Assembly: GCA_026874595.1 (NCBI GenBank)
Contig: CM049313.1
Span: 57,059,159-57,123,158 of the forward strand
Source of the DNA: Sipunculus nudus
Taxonomy: Eukaryota > Annelida > Sipuncula > Golfingiida > Sipunculidae
Length of the DNA: 64,000 bases
Direction: 5' to 3'
Shown piece by piece: positions 36,691 through 47,872 of this stretch. Numbering within the stretch: position 1 is the first letter of the stretch; each line of letters starts with the position of its first letter. Made by a program: the position numbers and the translations under genes. Below the pieces are notes generated by a model. That model made no database searches. It was not told the origin of the DNA and saw nothing but the letters and a program-made list of their open reading frames with translations.

Positions 36691-37155
36691 CATTAATTAT
36701 TATATCTATTTATACAATCCATATAAAATAAATATATTTTAATTCTTTAAAAAAATCAAGGTGCAATAAATAAAATCCACGGTTCCTTGCAGTTTTCCTT
36801 ACGGACATGAATGATTTCTCAAAATGTTATATTCATAAACACCTGCAAGTCTCCAGTTCATTGAACACACTGCCATTTTACCACGCCATGAGACACTGAG
36901 CACACAAACTTTCTGTGGATTATATATGTGCCCGTTGTGGCTGTCGAGGGTATTGACCGAAGAGCCGGACTATTTGAGAGGAAGTTTCATTCACAGGAAG
37001 GTACACACGCTGTATTGGTTCGATATTGAGTCTACACGGTCTCTTGATGTATGAGTAACCTGGATGTTATCGTTATATTTATATTTATGTGAGTGGAAGA
37101 CGGCTGCAAAAAATGTCACTTGGATAAGCATTTATAAATATTGATGATTGATTGG

Positions 37156-37156
37156 A

Positions 37157-37189
<33 letters not shown>

Positions 37190-37194
37190 GAGAC
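37156..37194 (+). repeat. (GA)n/(GACA)n microsatellite
   Basis: Short GA run followed by about five GACA units and a second short GA run. Confidence 0.9.
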
Positions 37195-38415
37195 ACGGAT
37201 AAACGAACAGAGAGAAGATATCTCACTTTTTAACGAGCACTTCTGTATCAAGGAAACCTCTCTATTACGAACACCAGACTCGGGCTCGTGGAACGTAGAA
37301 TTAAAGGTCTGCAATCACAGACACAGTGAGATTAAGTAAGATTTGTATGAGACAATTTTTTACAGTAAGATAATCAAATGAGTGTATAGAGAAAATAAAC
37401 TGGTTTATCAATCGTTCGTTTATGTAGACTGGTTCCCTGCTCACATATAGAACCACATTTCTCTGCTCTGTCTTTGTGGACCCCTAAACAGAACCATCAC
37501 TGCACCAAGTGGTGGTTTATGCATCCAGTCAGTGACATATCTATATTGAGATCCCTAGGTTTACAACCCATTTTCGCCAAGATCTCATCTCAGTTTGCTT
37601 AACTTACAAAATACACGTCAACATACACCGTATTTTTCTAACCCCCCTCCCCCCCAAAAAAAGAAAAACAGACACCGAGATGTCCATTCTGACATGAAAT
37701 ATAAATATTTGATATGTACTTTATCAGTAACGTGTACATGTTAATTATCAGGTTTGTATATGTGAAACATCAGGTCCAACCTGGAGCCACAGCAACTCCC
37801 ACTCCCTAAACAATAAAGATAGACCCACGTTTTATATTGTGTCTTTGCAAACTGAAATATCAGGCGTTTTTTTCATAATATCCTAGGTTTTTTCATGAAA
37901 ACGTTTAGCAAATGATCGTACCCCTTGTTCGTACAATGTTCGTACATTCACAATTAAGTTTTATATGATTAATTATTGAATAGAAAACAAAATTATTAAT
38001 AAACGATGCATGGAAGGCTTATCCTAAATTTAACTTAACTATTAGTGCTGACTAGTCTTTAAAATATAACAATATAAAATAACGTTATTTTTCTGGCGTT
38101 TCTTTTCATAAATCTGCTGAGCCAGTTGGTTTACCTTATTATTATTTGTTTTCGATAATAAAAACAGATTACCCAATGATTAAGTCATGTCTACAGTACC
38201 CGAAAAAAAAACATTTTTTTTTTGCCTTACAAAATATAACTTATTTATACATGGTTATTTTACTCTGTTGTTATTCAATTTATTTAAGGTGTGGAAATCT
38301 CTGTGTCAGGTGTATCCCTGGATATCAGGAATAGTTTCTGCCAGGGGGTATTTATATTTAAGATTTATGATAATTGCTCTATTCCTTTTGGTCTCCTGAT
38401 TTATAACATTAACTC

Positions 38416-38465
38416 CTGATGATGGTGATGATGATGATGATGATATATATATATATATATATATA
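38416..38465 (+). repeat. (GAT)n then (AT)n microsatellite
   Basis: Compound repeat of GATGAT units passing directly into AT units. Confidence 0.9.
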
Positions 38466-39345
38466 AGTATATTACATTTATATTTAATGCAAACAACGTG
38501 TATACTGGACCAAACTCCTTACCAAATCATAATTATTATATAAAGGATTATTATATTAACCTTATAAATAACACAAAACTACATGTATTCCAGGAAACAA
38601 AGTTTAAAACTGACCAATATATGAATTATAATTCATAATAAATCAAATTTACGTGTTTTCTTTTTCGTTTAATATTCATATTATGATTGTATACAAAAAC
38701 AGCATGTCATTATTCATGCAATGTTCAAGCATTATTATCATCAAGCTAGTCTTTGGTATCGTTATAAACAAAGCTAAAAGCTGGATAATACAAAAGTAAA
38801 TTGTGGGTTCATAACGGATGACACGCTATCTGGTTCAACAGGTCGCATGCACAAATAGACATTGTACGTGTCTTGCTGACAGTGGAGCTACATGGTTCAC
38901 AGAAGAGGCGCGCGTTCCCATGGTGACATCGATTTGTCGGGTCTCTGAGCAAACTCATGTCAATATGATGATCGTGGAAATGAAAATCTGCAAAGTTGAC
39001 AAATGTTACAGTTTGGTCACTCTCTCGTCAAAACCGCAAATCACAAATTCCGTTATTTCCTACCCGAAAAGTGTTCGTTTTTATTGCTTAATAGTATAGC
39101 TATTTTGTTGTTTTATTCATATACGATTTCAACGGATTCTTATTAAAACAGATGCATATTTTTTCCTGATGTGAAGCTAATTGTCTACCTAGGGTTTTGT
39201 TTCGATCAGTAAGCGTTGGGAGATTAATACTCAAGCTGCCGGCCCTAAATTATATCAAACACTTTTTTCAGTTCTACCTTTGATAACAGTTATATAGATT
39301 TTGGTACTGTATGTACTGAAGTCAACAATTTGGGCAAATAGTTAG

Positions 39346-40010
39346 ATGCGTATTACTATTATTATCCTGCGTGACAACCTCTTACCCCTTTTTCTTTGCT
39401 CGATTCCTTATTTCTCTACATTACCTCGTCCTTTGTCTTCGTGTCCTATTTTCATGATACCGGTTTTCCCGTTCCTTTTCTTTTCCGTGCAACTTTTTCA
39501 TTTTCCAAAATCTCTCTTTTTGATCGCGTTTGTTTCATGTGTGCGCCTTTATTTTTCCCCATTAACCTCTACCATGGTTCCGTTCCATGTCTATATTTTC
39601 TGACCCTTATATTCTATTTTCTTTTCCGAATGGCAAATTTCGTTTCCAGTATCCTCAAGTCTCTTTTCAATTTTCTTATCACTCGTTTCCTTTTCCTCAT
39701 GTTCCTTTTTCTTTTCCTCACGTCTATCAGTTTTCCATTTTTACAGATCTCCCTATCTTTCAGTTATTTTCGTCTCCATTTCTTAAAGAAAGATTTTCTC
39801 TTTACCAGTTTTTATGAATATACCATTATATTTATCATTTTTAACCACTTGTCTTCTTTTCGTTTTATTAAGATCGTTTCCTTATATTTTGCGCTTTTTG
39901 CTGTTATTATTTTCTTCATCACATTCATTAGTGCGTTATTTTCAAGGACCGTTACCAACTTCCTTGTCTTCTTGTTTTGTTAGCAAAAACTGGTTATTCT
40001 TATGATAATT
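39346..40010 (+). repeat. Strand-biased pyrimidine-rich tract
   Basis: About 650 bases in which T and C dominate the plus strand, rich in TTTTCC, CCTTTT and TTTCATTTTCC words. It looks like a diverged low-complexity array. The 195-codon ORF crossing it is almost entirely Phe, Leu, Ser and Ile, as any open frame in such DNA would be, so it is not called as a gene. Confidence 0.75.
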
Positions 40011-40349
40011 TCAGTTATGTTCGAAATGACAATAACCTGCATATAACTGTCTTGACACACACTGTTCTTTGTTTAACAGCAAACTTAGATAAGGATCCTG
40101 TCGACGGTATAGGTACGTAGTCACTTTTTTTTTGTTATGGTATTAACCATACTCTTTACATTACGATGTGCCTACAAATCCATTTCTTATTCACTTCTAC
40201 ATTCATTCCTGTCTCTTTATTTCTAAATATTATAGAAATCATACTTCTTTATTTCTTTGTGTTTTTGTAATTTTCTATTTAGGGCATATTTTTTAAGATA
40301 TTAGCAAACTATATTCTTGTTATTTAAAACAGTAGTTACTGTATCTTGC
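40011..40349. other. No gene seen
   Basis: AT-rich unassigned sequence. Confidence 0.5.
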
Positions 40350-40960
40350 GCCTTTAAGGGACATATTCAGGATCAAAATTATGCCTGTTCTTTAACACCT
40401 TGTTATGGTTCTGCGTGTGAGTAAACACGGTCCAAGTGATTTTTGTGATCCAGGTGCATAGCAGATCCCAAACATGGAATAGTCCAAATTAGTCCATATA
40501 TGGACCAACATGTCCTCTGATATATCTTTTCTGGACAGAGATGTGCCGAATGAAAATTCATTGTAGAACCTATCGCAATAGATCTGTATGATAGGTGTAG
40601 GGGCCTCAGCTAAAATTACACGCACAGTATGTCCCGGTGTTCCTGAGTCACCGCAGCACACGATGTATCAAACTCTGCCAGCGGGAACATGTGTTACATT
40701 TTTCTTGGCAAAGTCAGTCTGAACATTTCCTGATTGACAGGAGTTGTGGCCAGGGGGATGAACTGAGTCCAACGTGCTGTGTTAATGTTTACACAAGTGA
40801 TCGCGCCCTGTCCACTTGTTTTAATACTCGTGTATAGGAGTAAGCCAACGTTTTCAGGGCAGTATTTAGGCATGTACCAATTTATTTCAAAGAGGAGACG
40901 CTATTTTTCATGTTAATTTAACATGTTTTATAGGTGATTAGGTCCTTTTAAATTTTCCAG
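40350..40960 (+). repeat. Interspersed repeat, copy 2 (partner 24695-25200)
   Basis: Matches the 24.7 kb copy in segments. It carries about 200 extra bases between the GTAAACACGGTCCAAGTG and GCCAGCGGGAACATG landmarks. The last 150 bases (GATCGCGCC ... GGTGATTAGGTCC) are the best-conserved part. Confidence 0.65.
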
Positions 40961-42252
40961 CTTCTTATTAAATCTTTTTAATATATATTTAACTAGATTC
41001 AGTGGGGTTCTTTCCTTATTCACACTTGAGTATAATTATCAAATAGTGTATCATTTTTTATTGGCATCATTAATAAAATATAAGCAAGTTTGGAAGGTTT
41101 ATGTTTCTCATGGAACTGTAATGGTTGTAAATAAATGGTTTAATTGCTGAGTAAACGTACAGTTCCGTGAGGTGGAAACAGCATATCATGCTAACAAGAG
41201 TACGGCAACTTTATTTACCTGAATAAGTAAAAAAAATTCTGATAATTAAGAATTGGTAATAGGTTTGCGGTTTTTTAGATACGGTTTATTTGTTCCGACA
41301 GGCAAATCTCAAGGTCCAAATTATAGAGCAGGTGTTCAGATAAACCTTGTATCAAGGTGCAGGAAACCTGGATCACAACAGAAGCCAAGCCCAGGACTAC
41401 GCCAATATCAGATCAATCGCACAGCTCAGCGACTGTGGCCGACTTTTAAAAATTCATACGGATGTGCCCGGGCATGATATCCGCCCTCAGTCGGCGTGTT
41501 TGTTACCAAAACATATCGGCAGGATCCACCGCCAGCCTCTAATGGTTGGCCCGTTGAATCGATACTTATCTTAATATTTATCACACGCAGTAGCTGCCTC
41601 GTGCTCAGCGAGCCACGCAGTCCCATGTTCTGTCATACCTGTTCAATCGCAGCCACACAGGTAGCGCTGGCCGCCATGACAGTTAGTTTGCTGGCTGCGC
41701 TGCGAAACTTAACAGCATTTTGTTCCAAAGAATGTGATTAATCAAACAGGATTACGGGTATTCAGAGAGGAAAAGGCGGGCCTGTTTAACCAAGGTACCT
41801 ATAAAACTGTTGTTTGAACCATAAAACAAATAATTTTAATTTTCACCTATCGACCAGAGAGAAAGTGGTTTCAGTATACCAGAGCTGAAGAAAAATTAAA
41901 TTATAAAATGGAGCAATGTCTACAATTCAACCGGGATATTTCAGGCACCATACAATTTAGAAAAAAAAATATTCCATTTATATTTAAGACTTTATTCATG
42001 ACATTTGAGCAGGAATTAGTTACCTATGCTGAGCATTTACTCACCGGACTTCATATCGATTTTATGTTGTGAATATTTAAATCTCATTCGGCGAGTAAAG
42101 CTATTTATGTTCTGGTAAATTTGTAAAACATTCTAATAATTCACAATTTCCGATGATGCTTTTCTCATAATTTCCTCTGACATAGCAAAAAATAACAGAA
42201 CGGATATGTGATACTTTCTTCCTTTCAAATATCTTGTTTGTAATCTTTACAG
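40961..42252. other. Upstream region of the K2P gene
   Basis: Sequence 41330-41740 is clearly richer in GC than its surroundings and has open frames on both strands, none with a recognised domain. It could hold promoter or non-coding exon sequence for the downstream channel gene, or an unrecognised repeat. No TATA box at a convincing spacing was identified. Confidence 0.4.
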
Positions 42253-42340
42253 GTATAGAAGGGACGAATTAACTTTCACCATTTCTCGTCAAAGAAAGCC
42301 GACAAGTCCGGTTAGTGTATCGGACGTAGCGTCAATCAAC
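42253..42340 (+). other. Probable 5' untranslated part of K2P exon 1
   Basis: TTGTAATCTTTACAG ends at 42252 and is a good 3' splice-site candidate, so the first coding exon may begin at 42253 and be preceded by a non-coding exon further upstream. The alternative is transcription starting within this stretch. RNA data are required to decide. Confidence 0.35.
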
Positions 42341-42348
42341 ATGGCGGC
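42338..42348 (+). promoter_or_regulatory. YY1-like motif overlapping the start codon
   Basis: AACATGGCGGC matches the YY1 consensus core (ATGGCGGC) and includes the ATG of the K2P gene; the A at -3 and G at +4 also make a strong translation-start context. Binding is inferred from the motif only. Confidence 0.35.
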
Positions 42349-42800
42349 CACTGCGCCTTACGCGGACTCCGGGAAGGAGGGCGATGAGAAAAAAGGGGGT
42401 ATGAAAAACTGCTGCAAAAAACTCACAAAGTTTCTGTTCTCACATATCGGCCTATGCGGCATGGTTGTTGCATATTCGATCGCAGGTGGATTTATATTTG
42501 AGCATTTGGAACGACACAATGAACAAGTTGAATGCGTCAAGGCAATGGAAAAGTACACACCGGAAGAGAACAGAACCATGTATAACCTGTGGAAGATATC
42601 ACAGACCCTGAACGCTCCCGAGCACCAAGACACGGCGCTTGGACACTACCAGCAAATCCTGCAGAAATTCCGGAAACACGTGCTTGAGCTGGATTATGAT
42701 GGCAAAAACTGCACCATGATGGGGGAGACCGGGGGACCAGGATTCCAGTGGTCCTTTGCTGGGGCCCTTCTCTTTTCAGTAACTGTGATCACAACTATCG
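42341..42800 (+). CDS. K2P exon 1
   Basis: Encodes the N-terminus, M1, the cap and pore helix 1 (residues 1-153 plus one base). The donor is GTAAGT at 42801. The ATG at 42341 is chosen because it has an excellent context and precedes a typical short basic cytoplasmic N-terminus. Intron retention would add 42 residues and then a stop. Confidence 0.93.
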
Positions 42801-45528
42801 GTAAGTACTTTCTCACATCGCATGAACAGGTCAGATGGTTAATTTCGTTAAGGTTCATTCTGAGTCCTACAATTAAAAATAAAACCTCAATGTTATTTTG
42901 TTTCTCAAATTACGGATTGAGTTACTGATTTCCGTTGCAGAATATTGCTAAAGTACAACAGTTTTGTTCAAAATAATGCATATCCATCACCATCATCTGT
43001 TTGCAAAAGCCTTTCTTCGCGCTGAAGACACTCCCAAATGTACAAAAGGCGCTCCAGAAACAAGCGGTATAGTTTTGAAAGAGGTTTGCATAATCTGAAC
43101 ATAAAATAGTAAAAAAAAAACTTATTGTTTTGATATTTGATATTCGGATCTCTGGTAAAGGAAGTCAGGAATTATACATATGGGTAAGCAGTGTACAACT
43201 TCTTTCTATTCAGGTCCAAGATTATGACATTTTTCATTAATCTCTCCGTGTTCATGGTGGTTATGTATATGCGTATACCAGTTATGTAGGATTCGTGTCC
43301 GGACTTGGATTCGAGTCCGGTCCACGGTTTTAGGGACAGAAAATCGTATTCGAACTCGGCGGCATGGACTCGAGATATTAGTCCAAGTATATTTCGTGTC
43401 CAGTAGAAAAAAAACCCTCTGTTTCAGGCGTATAAATGTGAAAACACCAGTAGGGCATTACAAAAATAAACTCTATATACCAAGCTTCATCTCTGCATCG
43501 GAAACTTAATGTTATTAAACAATCAATGTGAAAAGAAGATGTAAACAAAAAAAAATACACATGATTATTTCTTTTAACGAGGAGATTTGTATTGTACATG
43601 TACTTGGCTTCGGGTTCCAAATTACTCAGACTCGAAGAAGGTGGGCTTGGACTCGATTCTCAAGGACTCGGACAATGGCCTTGACTCGAACTCGATTGTG
43701 TGGACTCGACTGCATAATGGACACACACACACAATGACACGTTTAACAATGCAACTAATACACGACAATACAAATAATATATAAATATATGTGCACAGGA
43801 AAAATAACATTGTACTCAAAAATTTACTCTGGAATTATATATTACGTCTAAAAATAGAAATTTACAAAATACACAACACTATCAAGGCGAATTATTTTTT
43901 TTCCCCTTGGATAATGAATAAATTGAGAAAACGTGAGCCAAAATAAAATAATGAAAAAGCGAAAACTGTTTAACTAGTCATGCAGGTGGTAATGAAACGG
44001 ATGTTTTTTTTTTTTGTTCATTGGTGAACAGTAGCTCAAAATACTTAACTATATACTCATATCCCGAGGAATAAAAGAGCTGCCAAGAAATAAGCTGCAA
44101 GCCGAATGTTGCAGAGAAACGAGAAACTTGTTTCCGGTGATCGATGCTGTTTGATTTTCGCATAAAATGTCTAATTTCTTGCGTAAAAGGGTGTTATGTT
44201 TATGAATTAGAGCGGACAGGAATACATAAAAACCTCGGGGTCGTGTTATAACAGGGCTCTTGTGGAATGATCGATTGCTCACTCACCATGGTTTGGAAAG
44301 TCATATGGTAATTTTGTTTCTACGATGGCAATTTTTTGGAAACAAAACATCTCTCTCCCGGGACGATGGTTCATATTATGGATCATTTATCTAATATTAT
44401 GTTTATATAGGTCTTTAATATGGATGTAAAGGGAATTTGGTTGTTAGTTCCATTAAGCACATGACATTTAGTAACACTCAACCATAAACCATAAATCACT
44501 CGCCTAGATTGACACCGGTGCGTACAGATGAGTTGGGTTTGTACCATCTATTCTTGGCAATGCCAATTACCTGGTGTTAAGGCAGTGTAAATTAATCTCT
44601 TAATATAAAAATGAATAAAAGCTGTGTTCAGATTATTTTGTTATGAAGTGTGTGGTATCAATGAACCGTTTCTAAACCCAAGAAATATTTACACAAAGGG
44701 GATCGATTACTCTAAATACAAAATGGCTGACTCTGTCTCCCGCCTTGCAACGTGTTAACCGTGAAGCGTGTTTACTGGTTTTTTTCATAGTTTCTTCTTA
44801 TATTACAAGCCATATTTCAAGTTTTACCGCGGACCCTGATGGGCTTTAAAGGGAAATATGTAACTCTAGAGTGATTTTTTTAAAATCAATCTACATGTAA
44901 CACAGTTTAAATGAATTTCGTGTTGTCGGTGGTTTTGTGTTTGTTAAACGTACAGCGTTTATGACATAATTAAACAGTCTGTAGTAAGTCTACTCTTACT
45001 AAATTATATAGCATATTACGCTTCCTCATTTTGCTGACATTCCGCCTATTCCGGGCCGGTGAACTGTCAGTTTAAACAAAATGTACACGCGGAATGCCGG
45101 GCCGGTGTGCTGTTAGTTTAAACAAAATGTAAGAACACTGGCTATGGGCCGGAAGCGGAAGCGTAATATGACCCATTATTTAATAAAAAAAAAAACTATG
45201 GTAAGTCGTGTAGGCCTACGTAAGTTCACCCTTTACGCTCTTTGTGTTGTTCTTTTAAGGGTACGGCAACATCGCTCCCAAGACCTTCTGGGGCCGCCTG
45301 GTATGCATCGCCTACGCCACTCTTGGAATCCCCCTCATGCTGCTGTGCCTGGCGAACATCGGTGACGTCATGGCTGACGTCTTCCGGTTCATATACTCAA
45401 AGGTCAGGATACAAAATCACATAAGATAAGAACATGAATCTGTGTCATATTTCCCACTACTCAGGTATAAAATACCACAAACTTGTCCTGCCATTATTTA
45501 TGATTTAATCTCTTTGATAGATACGTTC

Positions 45529-45596
<68 letters not shown>

Positions 45597-45645
45597 TTAT
45601 GATTAAAAAATGTAACAATAGCCAACGGTGCAATTCGTTCACTAT

Positions 45646-45690
<45 letters not shown>

Positions 45691-46522
45691 GAAACAGAGG
45701 CTGTTACGGTACGAAAGAAATGTCCTGTCTTTTACTTTGTCATGCAGTGGTTTTATCTGATAATCCCAGTAAACTAGAAATTCTCTAGAATAATATTTCT
45801 TGTAATTTTCATGTATTATTTGTTAAATAAAAAGGTTATTAACTAATATTTAGAAACACGTACAAATATGTTTTATGTTTTTAATCAATGGTGTTTTGAA
45901 GTTCAAATTAAAGTATACAACTTATACATACCTTTGACTCAACACAGCTTTATGCTTTGTATATTTTTCATCAACAAACCTTTACTTTCAGGTATGCTGC
46001 TGTGGATGTTGCCGAAGACGTGAACGTACCAAAGTGGAGACGATCCCACCCCTGACGGCAAAGGACAAGTCGACTCCAGAAGCGTGGAAGGCCGAGTACA
46101 ACAAAGGAAAAGGAGGGGCGGTGATGCCAGCGCCTATGGTGGAGGATGACGATGAGGATGACGAAGATGACAAGATCAGCGTCCCTCTGACGGTCACCAT
46201 GGGAGTGGTTGCGCTATACATCTTCATGGGGTCGCTGCTGTTTGGCGTGTGGGAGAAGTGGAGCGCTCTCAAGGCCTCCTACTTCTGTTTCGTCACGATC
46301 TCAACCATCGGCTTCGGAGACGTGGTGCCCGGCTCGGCCAACTTCGAGAATACCACGGACCAGTACAAGATGATCCTGAGCGCTGTCTACATGTTGTTCG
46401 GTATGGCCATTCTCTCCATGTGCTTTAGCTTGGTCCAGGAGGAGATCGTAGCCAAGTTCAGATGGGTCGGAGCAAAGATCGGCATTATCGAAGATGAGGA
46501 TAAAGAAAAAGAAGAAAAATGA
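42341..46522 (+). CDS. Two-pore-domain potassium channel (K2P/KCNK family), three coding exons
   Basis: Joined coding exons 42341-42800, 45260-45402 and 45992-46522 give 377 residues, within the usual 300-500 for K2P channels. These dimeric channels carry background K+ current across the plasma membrane. The order is complete: M1 at about residues 36-54 with the GGFIFEHLE end; an extracellular cap with Cys65 (the probable dimer cysteine) and glycosylation sites NRT77 and NCT123; pore 1 with TTIGYG at 151-156; M2 at about 166-190 with [14 protein letters not shown]; a cytoplasmic loop with a [11 protein letters not shown] cluster and an acidic run [10 protein letters not shown] (252-261); M3 at about 265-285; pore 2 with STIGFGD at 305-311; M4 at about 326-348 ending CFSLVQEEI. 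The tail is only about 25 residues and strongly charged. All four introns ends are GT/AG. Intron 1 is phase 1 and splits the GYG, a position often seen in this family. Subfamily not assigned; the short tail and QEE motif are compatible with TWIK/KCNK18-type invertebrate channels. Confidence 0.95.
42801..45259 (+). other. K2P intron 1
   Basis: 2459 bases. It contains two clusters of GACTCG-type words (about 43290-43380 and 43625-43712), a low-complexity repeat in which GGACTCG or its complement recurs, and a two-copy 46-base duplication near its 3' end (listed separately). No coding exon recognised within. Confidence 0.8.
45051..45139 (+). repeat. 46-base tandem duplication in K2P intron 1
   Basis: Units start at 45051 and 45097. 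Both read CCGGGCCGGTG, then CTGT-AGTTTAAACAAAATGTA with three differences. It lies about 120 bases upstream of exon 2. Confidence 0.85.
45260..45402 (+). CDS. K2P exon 2
   Basis: The acceptor TTCTTTTAAG ends at 45259. The exon completes the glycine codon and gives [14 protein letters not shown]2 and the start of the cytoplasmic loop (FIYSK), ending on a codon boundary before GTCAGG. At 143 bases, skipping it would shift the frame and delete the filter. Confidence 0.93.
45530..45692 (+). repeat. (AT)n and (GA)n microsatellites in K2P intron 2
   Basis: About 65 bases of AT (45530-45595), then 52 bases of unique sequence, then about 43 bases of GA with one GGG interruption (45649-45692). They fill much of the 589-base intron 2 (45403-45991) and are likely to vary in length between individuals. 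Confidence 0.95.
45992..46522 (+). CDS. K2P exon 3
   Basis: The acceptor TTTACTTTCAG ends at 45991, and the exon starts with GTATGCTGCTGTGG (VCCCG). It encodes the rest of the cytoplasmic loop, M3, pore 2, M4 and the tail to TGA at 46520-46522. It is GC-rich compared with its neighbours, consistent with selection on coding sequence. Confidence 0.93.
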   Translation, partial: VCCCGCCRRRERTKVETIPPLTAKDKSTPEAWKAEYNKGKGGAVMPAPMVEDDDEDDEDDKISVPLTVTMGVVALYIFMGSLLFGVWEKWSALKASYFCFVTISTIGFGDVVPGSANFENTTDQYKMILSAVYMLFGMAILSMCFSLVQEEIVAKFRWVGAKIGIIEDEDKEKEEK

Positions 46523-46897
46523 GAAGGGAGTAGACCAGTGTTATGATGAGCTCGAGATAAACGCTTGCACTTGTGGCTTAATACACAAGAGTTATTCATT
46601 ATGCCTTATTCAAAAATGGTTATATTGTTATAAACTACAGTTACAATCCGGACCCTGTGAACCCCCACGGCTTGTATGAAGCAGAAAAGATCGTATGGTT
46701 TCGGAACCATGTGTCCATGCAGGTTGCTTTGTTATATAACAGTGAGGTATTTTACGAAAGGTACCCGTTGAATGACGTAGCCCTAAATCAGTATATTGCA
46801 AATAGCTTGGATTGCCGATTTAGAAAAGGACTCTTTGATTGAAGATATATAATTGATTAAGGTAAATAAGGCCCAAACAGATTTCTTATATACATTT

Positions 46898-46903
46898 AAT
46901 AAA
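46898..46903 (+). terminator. Candidate polyadenylation signal of the K2P gene
   Basis: The first AATAAA downstream of the stop codon, 376 bases after it. It would give a 3' untranslated region of about 400 bases. Other signals lie further on, so alternative ends are possible. Confidence 0.4.
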
Positions 46904-47840
46904 TATATTTAACCATTGGTGTTTACATGCACACGCACATTAGGAAAATGCATTAAGCGATTTAGAAAGTTGAAATTCCTGCAAAATGTCATCTTTGATG
47001 ACGTTATTTTATCAAAATATTTTGAAGTGAGACCATCTTTAATTATTCTTTTAGAACTTTTATTCTTTGTTTTGCGCTTTAGATTGTGAATCACACCCAT
47101 AGAACGTTTTATGATTAAAAGTCACCTTCTTCAATAACAGTCGGTTTTATTAAGTTCATTCCATTGTGCCTTACAGATATATATTTTTTACGTTATCAAA
47201 AATACTGATAGCACATGGACATTGATAGAACCGATACATTTTTCGTCTTTCTAGTTTCGTATCAAGCAAGCTCTTGATGGTTAGTGGTTACCATAGAAAC
47301 AAAGGAGTTAAAGGCTCCTTAACAACATGCTGTGATAGAATCATTCAGAGCATTAATTATGACCAATCATTTTGTATAAAACCCCTCTGATTTTCTTCAT
47401 AAAGTGCCTACCCTTGTTAAAGCCTGTGTTGATGCCTTCTTATGATGTGCCTAATCATTATCATAACACCATAATCTTACATTAGTGTATACTGAGCTTA
47501 CAATACTCATGTATGTTAGAATGACGAATTTTATATTTATAAAATAAGTAATCTTTATTGCATTGCTAGAGTGTAAAGATTTAAAAGATATATCGGGAAC
47601 CTTAGTTTTTTCTGCACTTATATTTTTCAGTGTTTTGTATGGACCGATTACTTAATTACATTACATTGGGAGAAAAATAGCACTATTATCAAGGTCAAAT
47701 ATAATTATAATTATGAGGATTCAGGTATAACCCATATATATTACTTATCTTCGAGAGTTTGCTTTGCCAGGCAGATAAAGCAGGGTTGTTTTTAGTTTGT
47801 TGGAATGTTTGACTGATCAATCCTTGCCCACCTGTATCCG

Positions 47841-47872
47841 TTCAAACACGTGATCCTTCAAACACGTGATCC
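47841..47872 (+). repeat. Perfect 16-base tandem duplication carrying CACGTG
   Basis: TTCAAACACGTGATCC occurs twice with no gap. Each copy contains the palindromic E-box CACGTG. Confidence 0.9.

Larger units (their letters stand above)
36691..39345. other. No gene seen; two microsatellites
   Basis: Contains a GA/GACA microsatellite (37156-37194) and a GATGAT run leading into (AT)n (38416-38465). The 93-codon ORF at 38818-39099 shows no recognised domain. A C tract sits at 37646-37656. Confidence 0.5.

Noticed and set aside
39396-39983. 195-codon plus-strand ORF
   Set aside because: It lies in a pyrimidine-rich tract and is nearly all Phe, Leu, Ser and Ile. Overlapping frames are open too, as expected for low-complexity DNA.
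42358-42633. 91-codon minus-strand ORF
   Set aside because: Antisense shadow of K2P exon 1.
45988-46272. 94-codon minus-strand ORF with a serine run
   Set aside because: Antisense shadow of K2P exon 3; the serine run is the complement of the acidic stretch.
46657-46842. 61-codon ORF just after the K2P stop
   Set aside because: Lies within the likely 3' untranslated region, lacks motifs and starts in a poor context.
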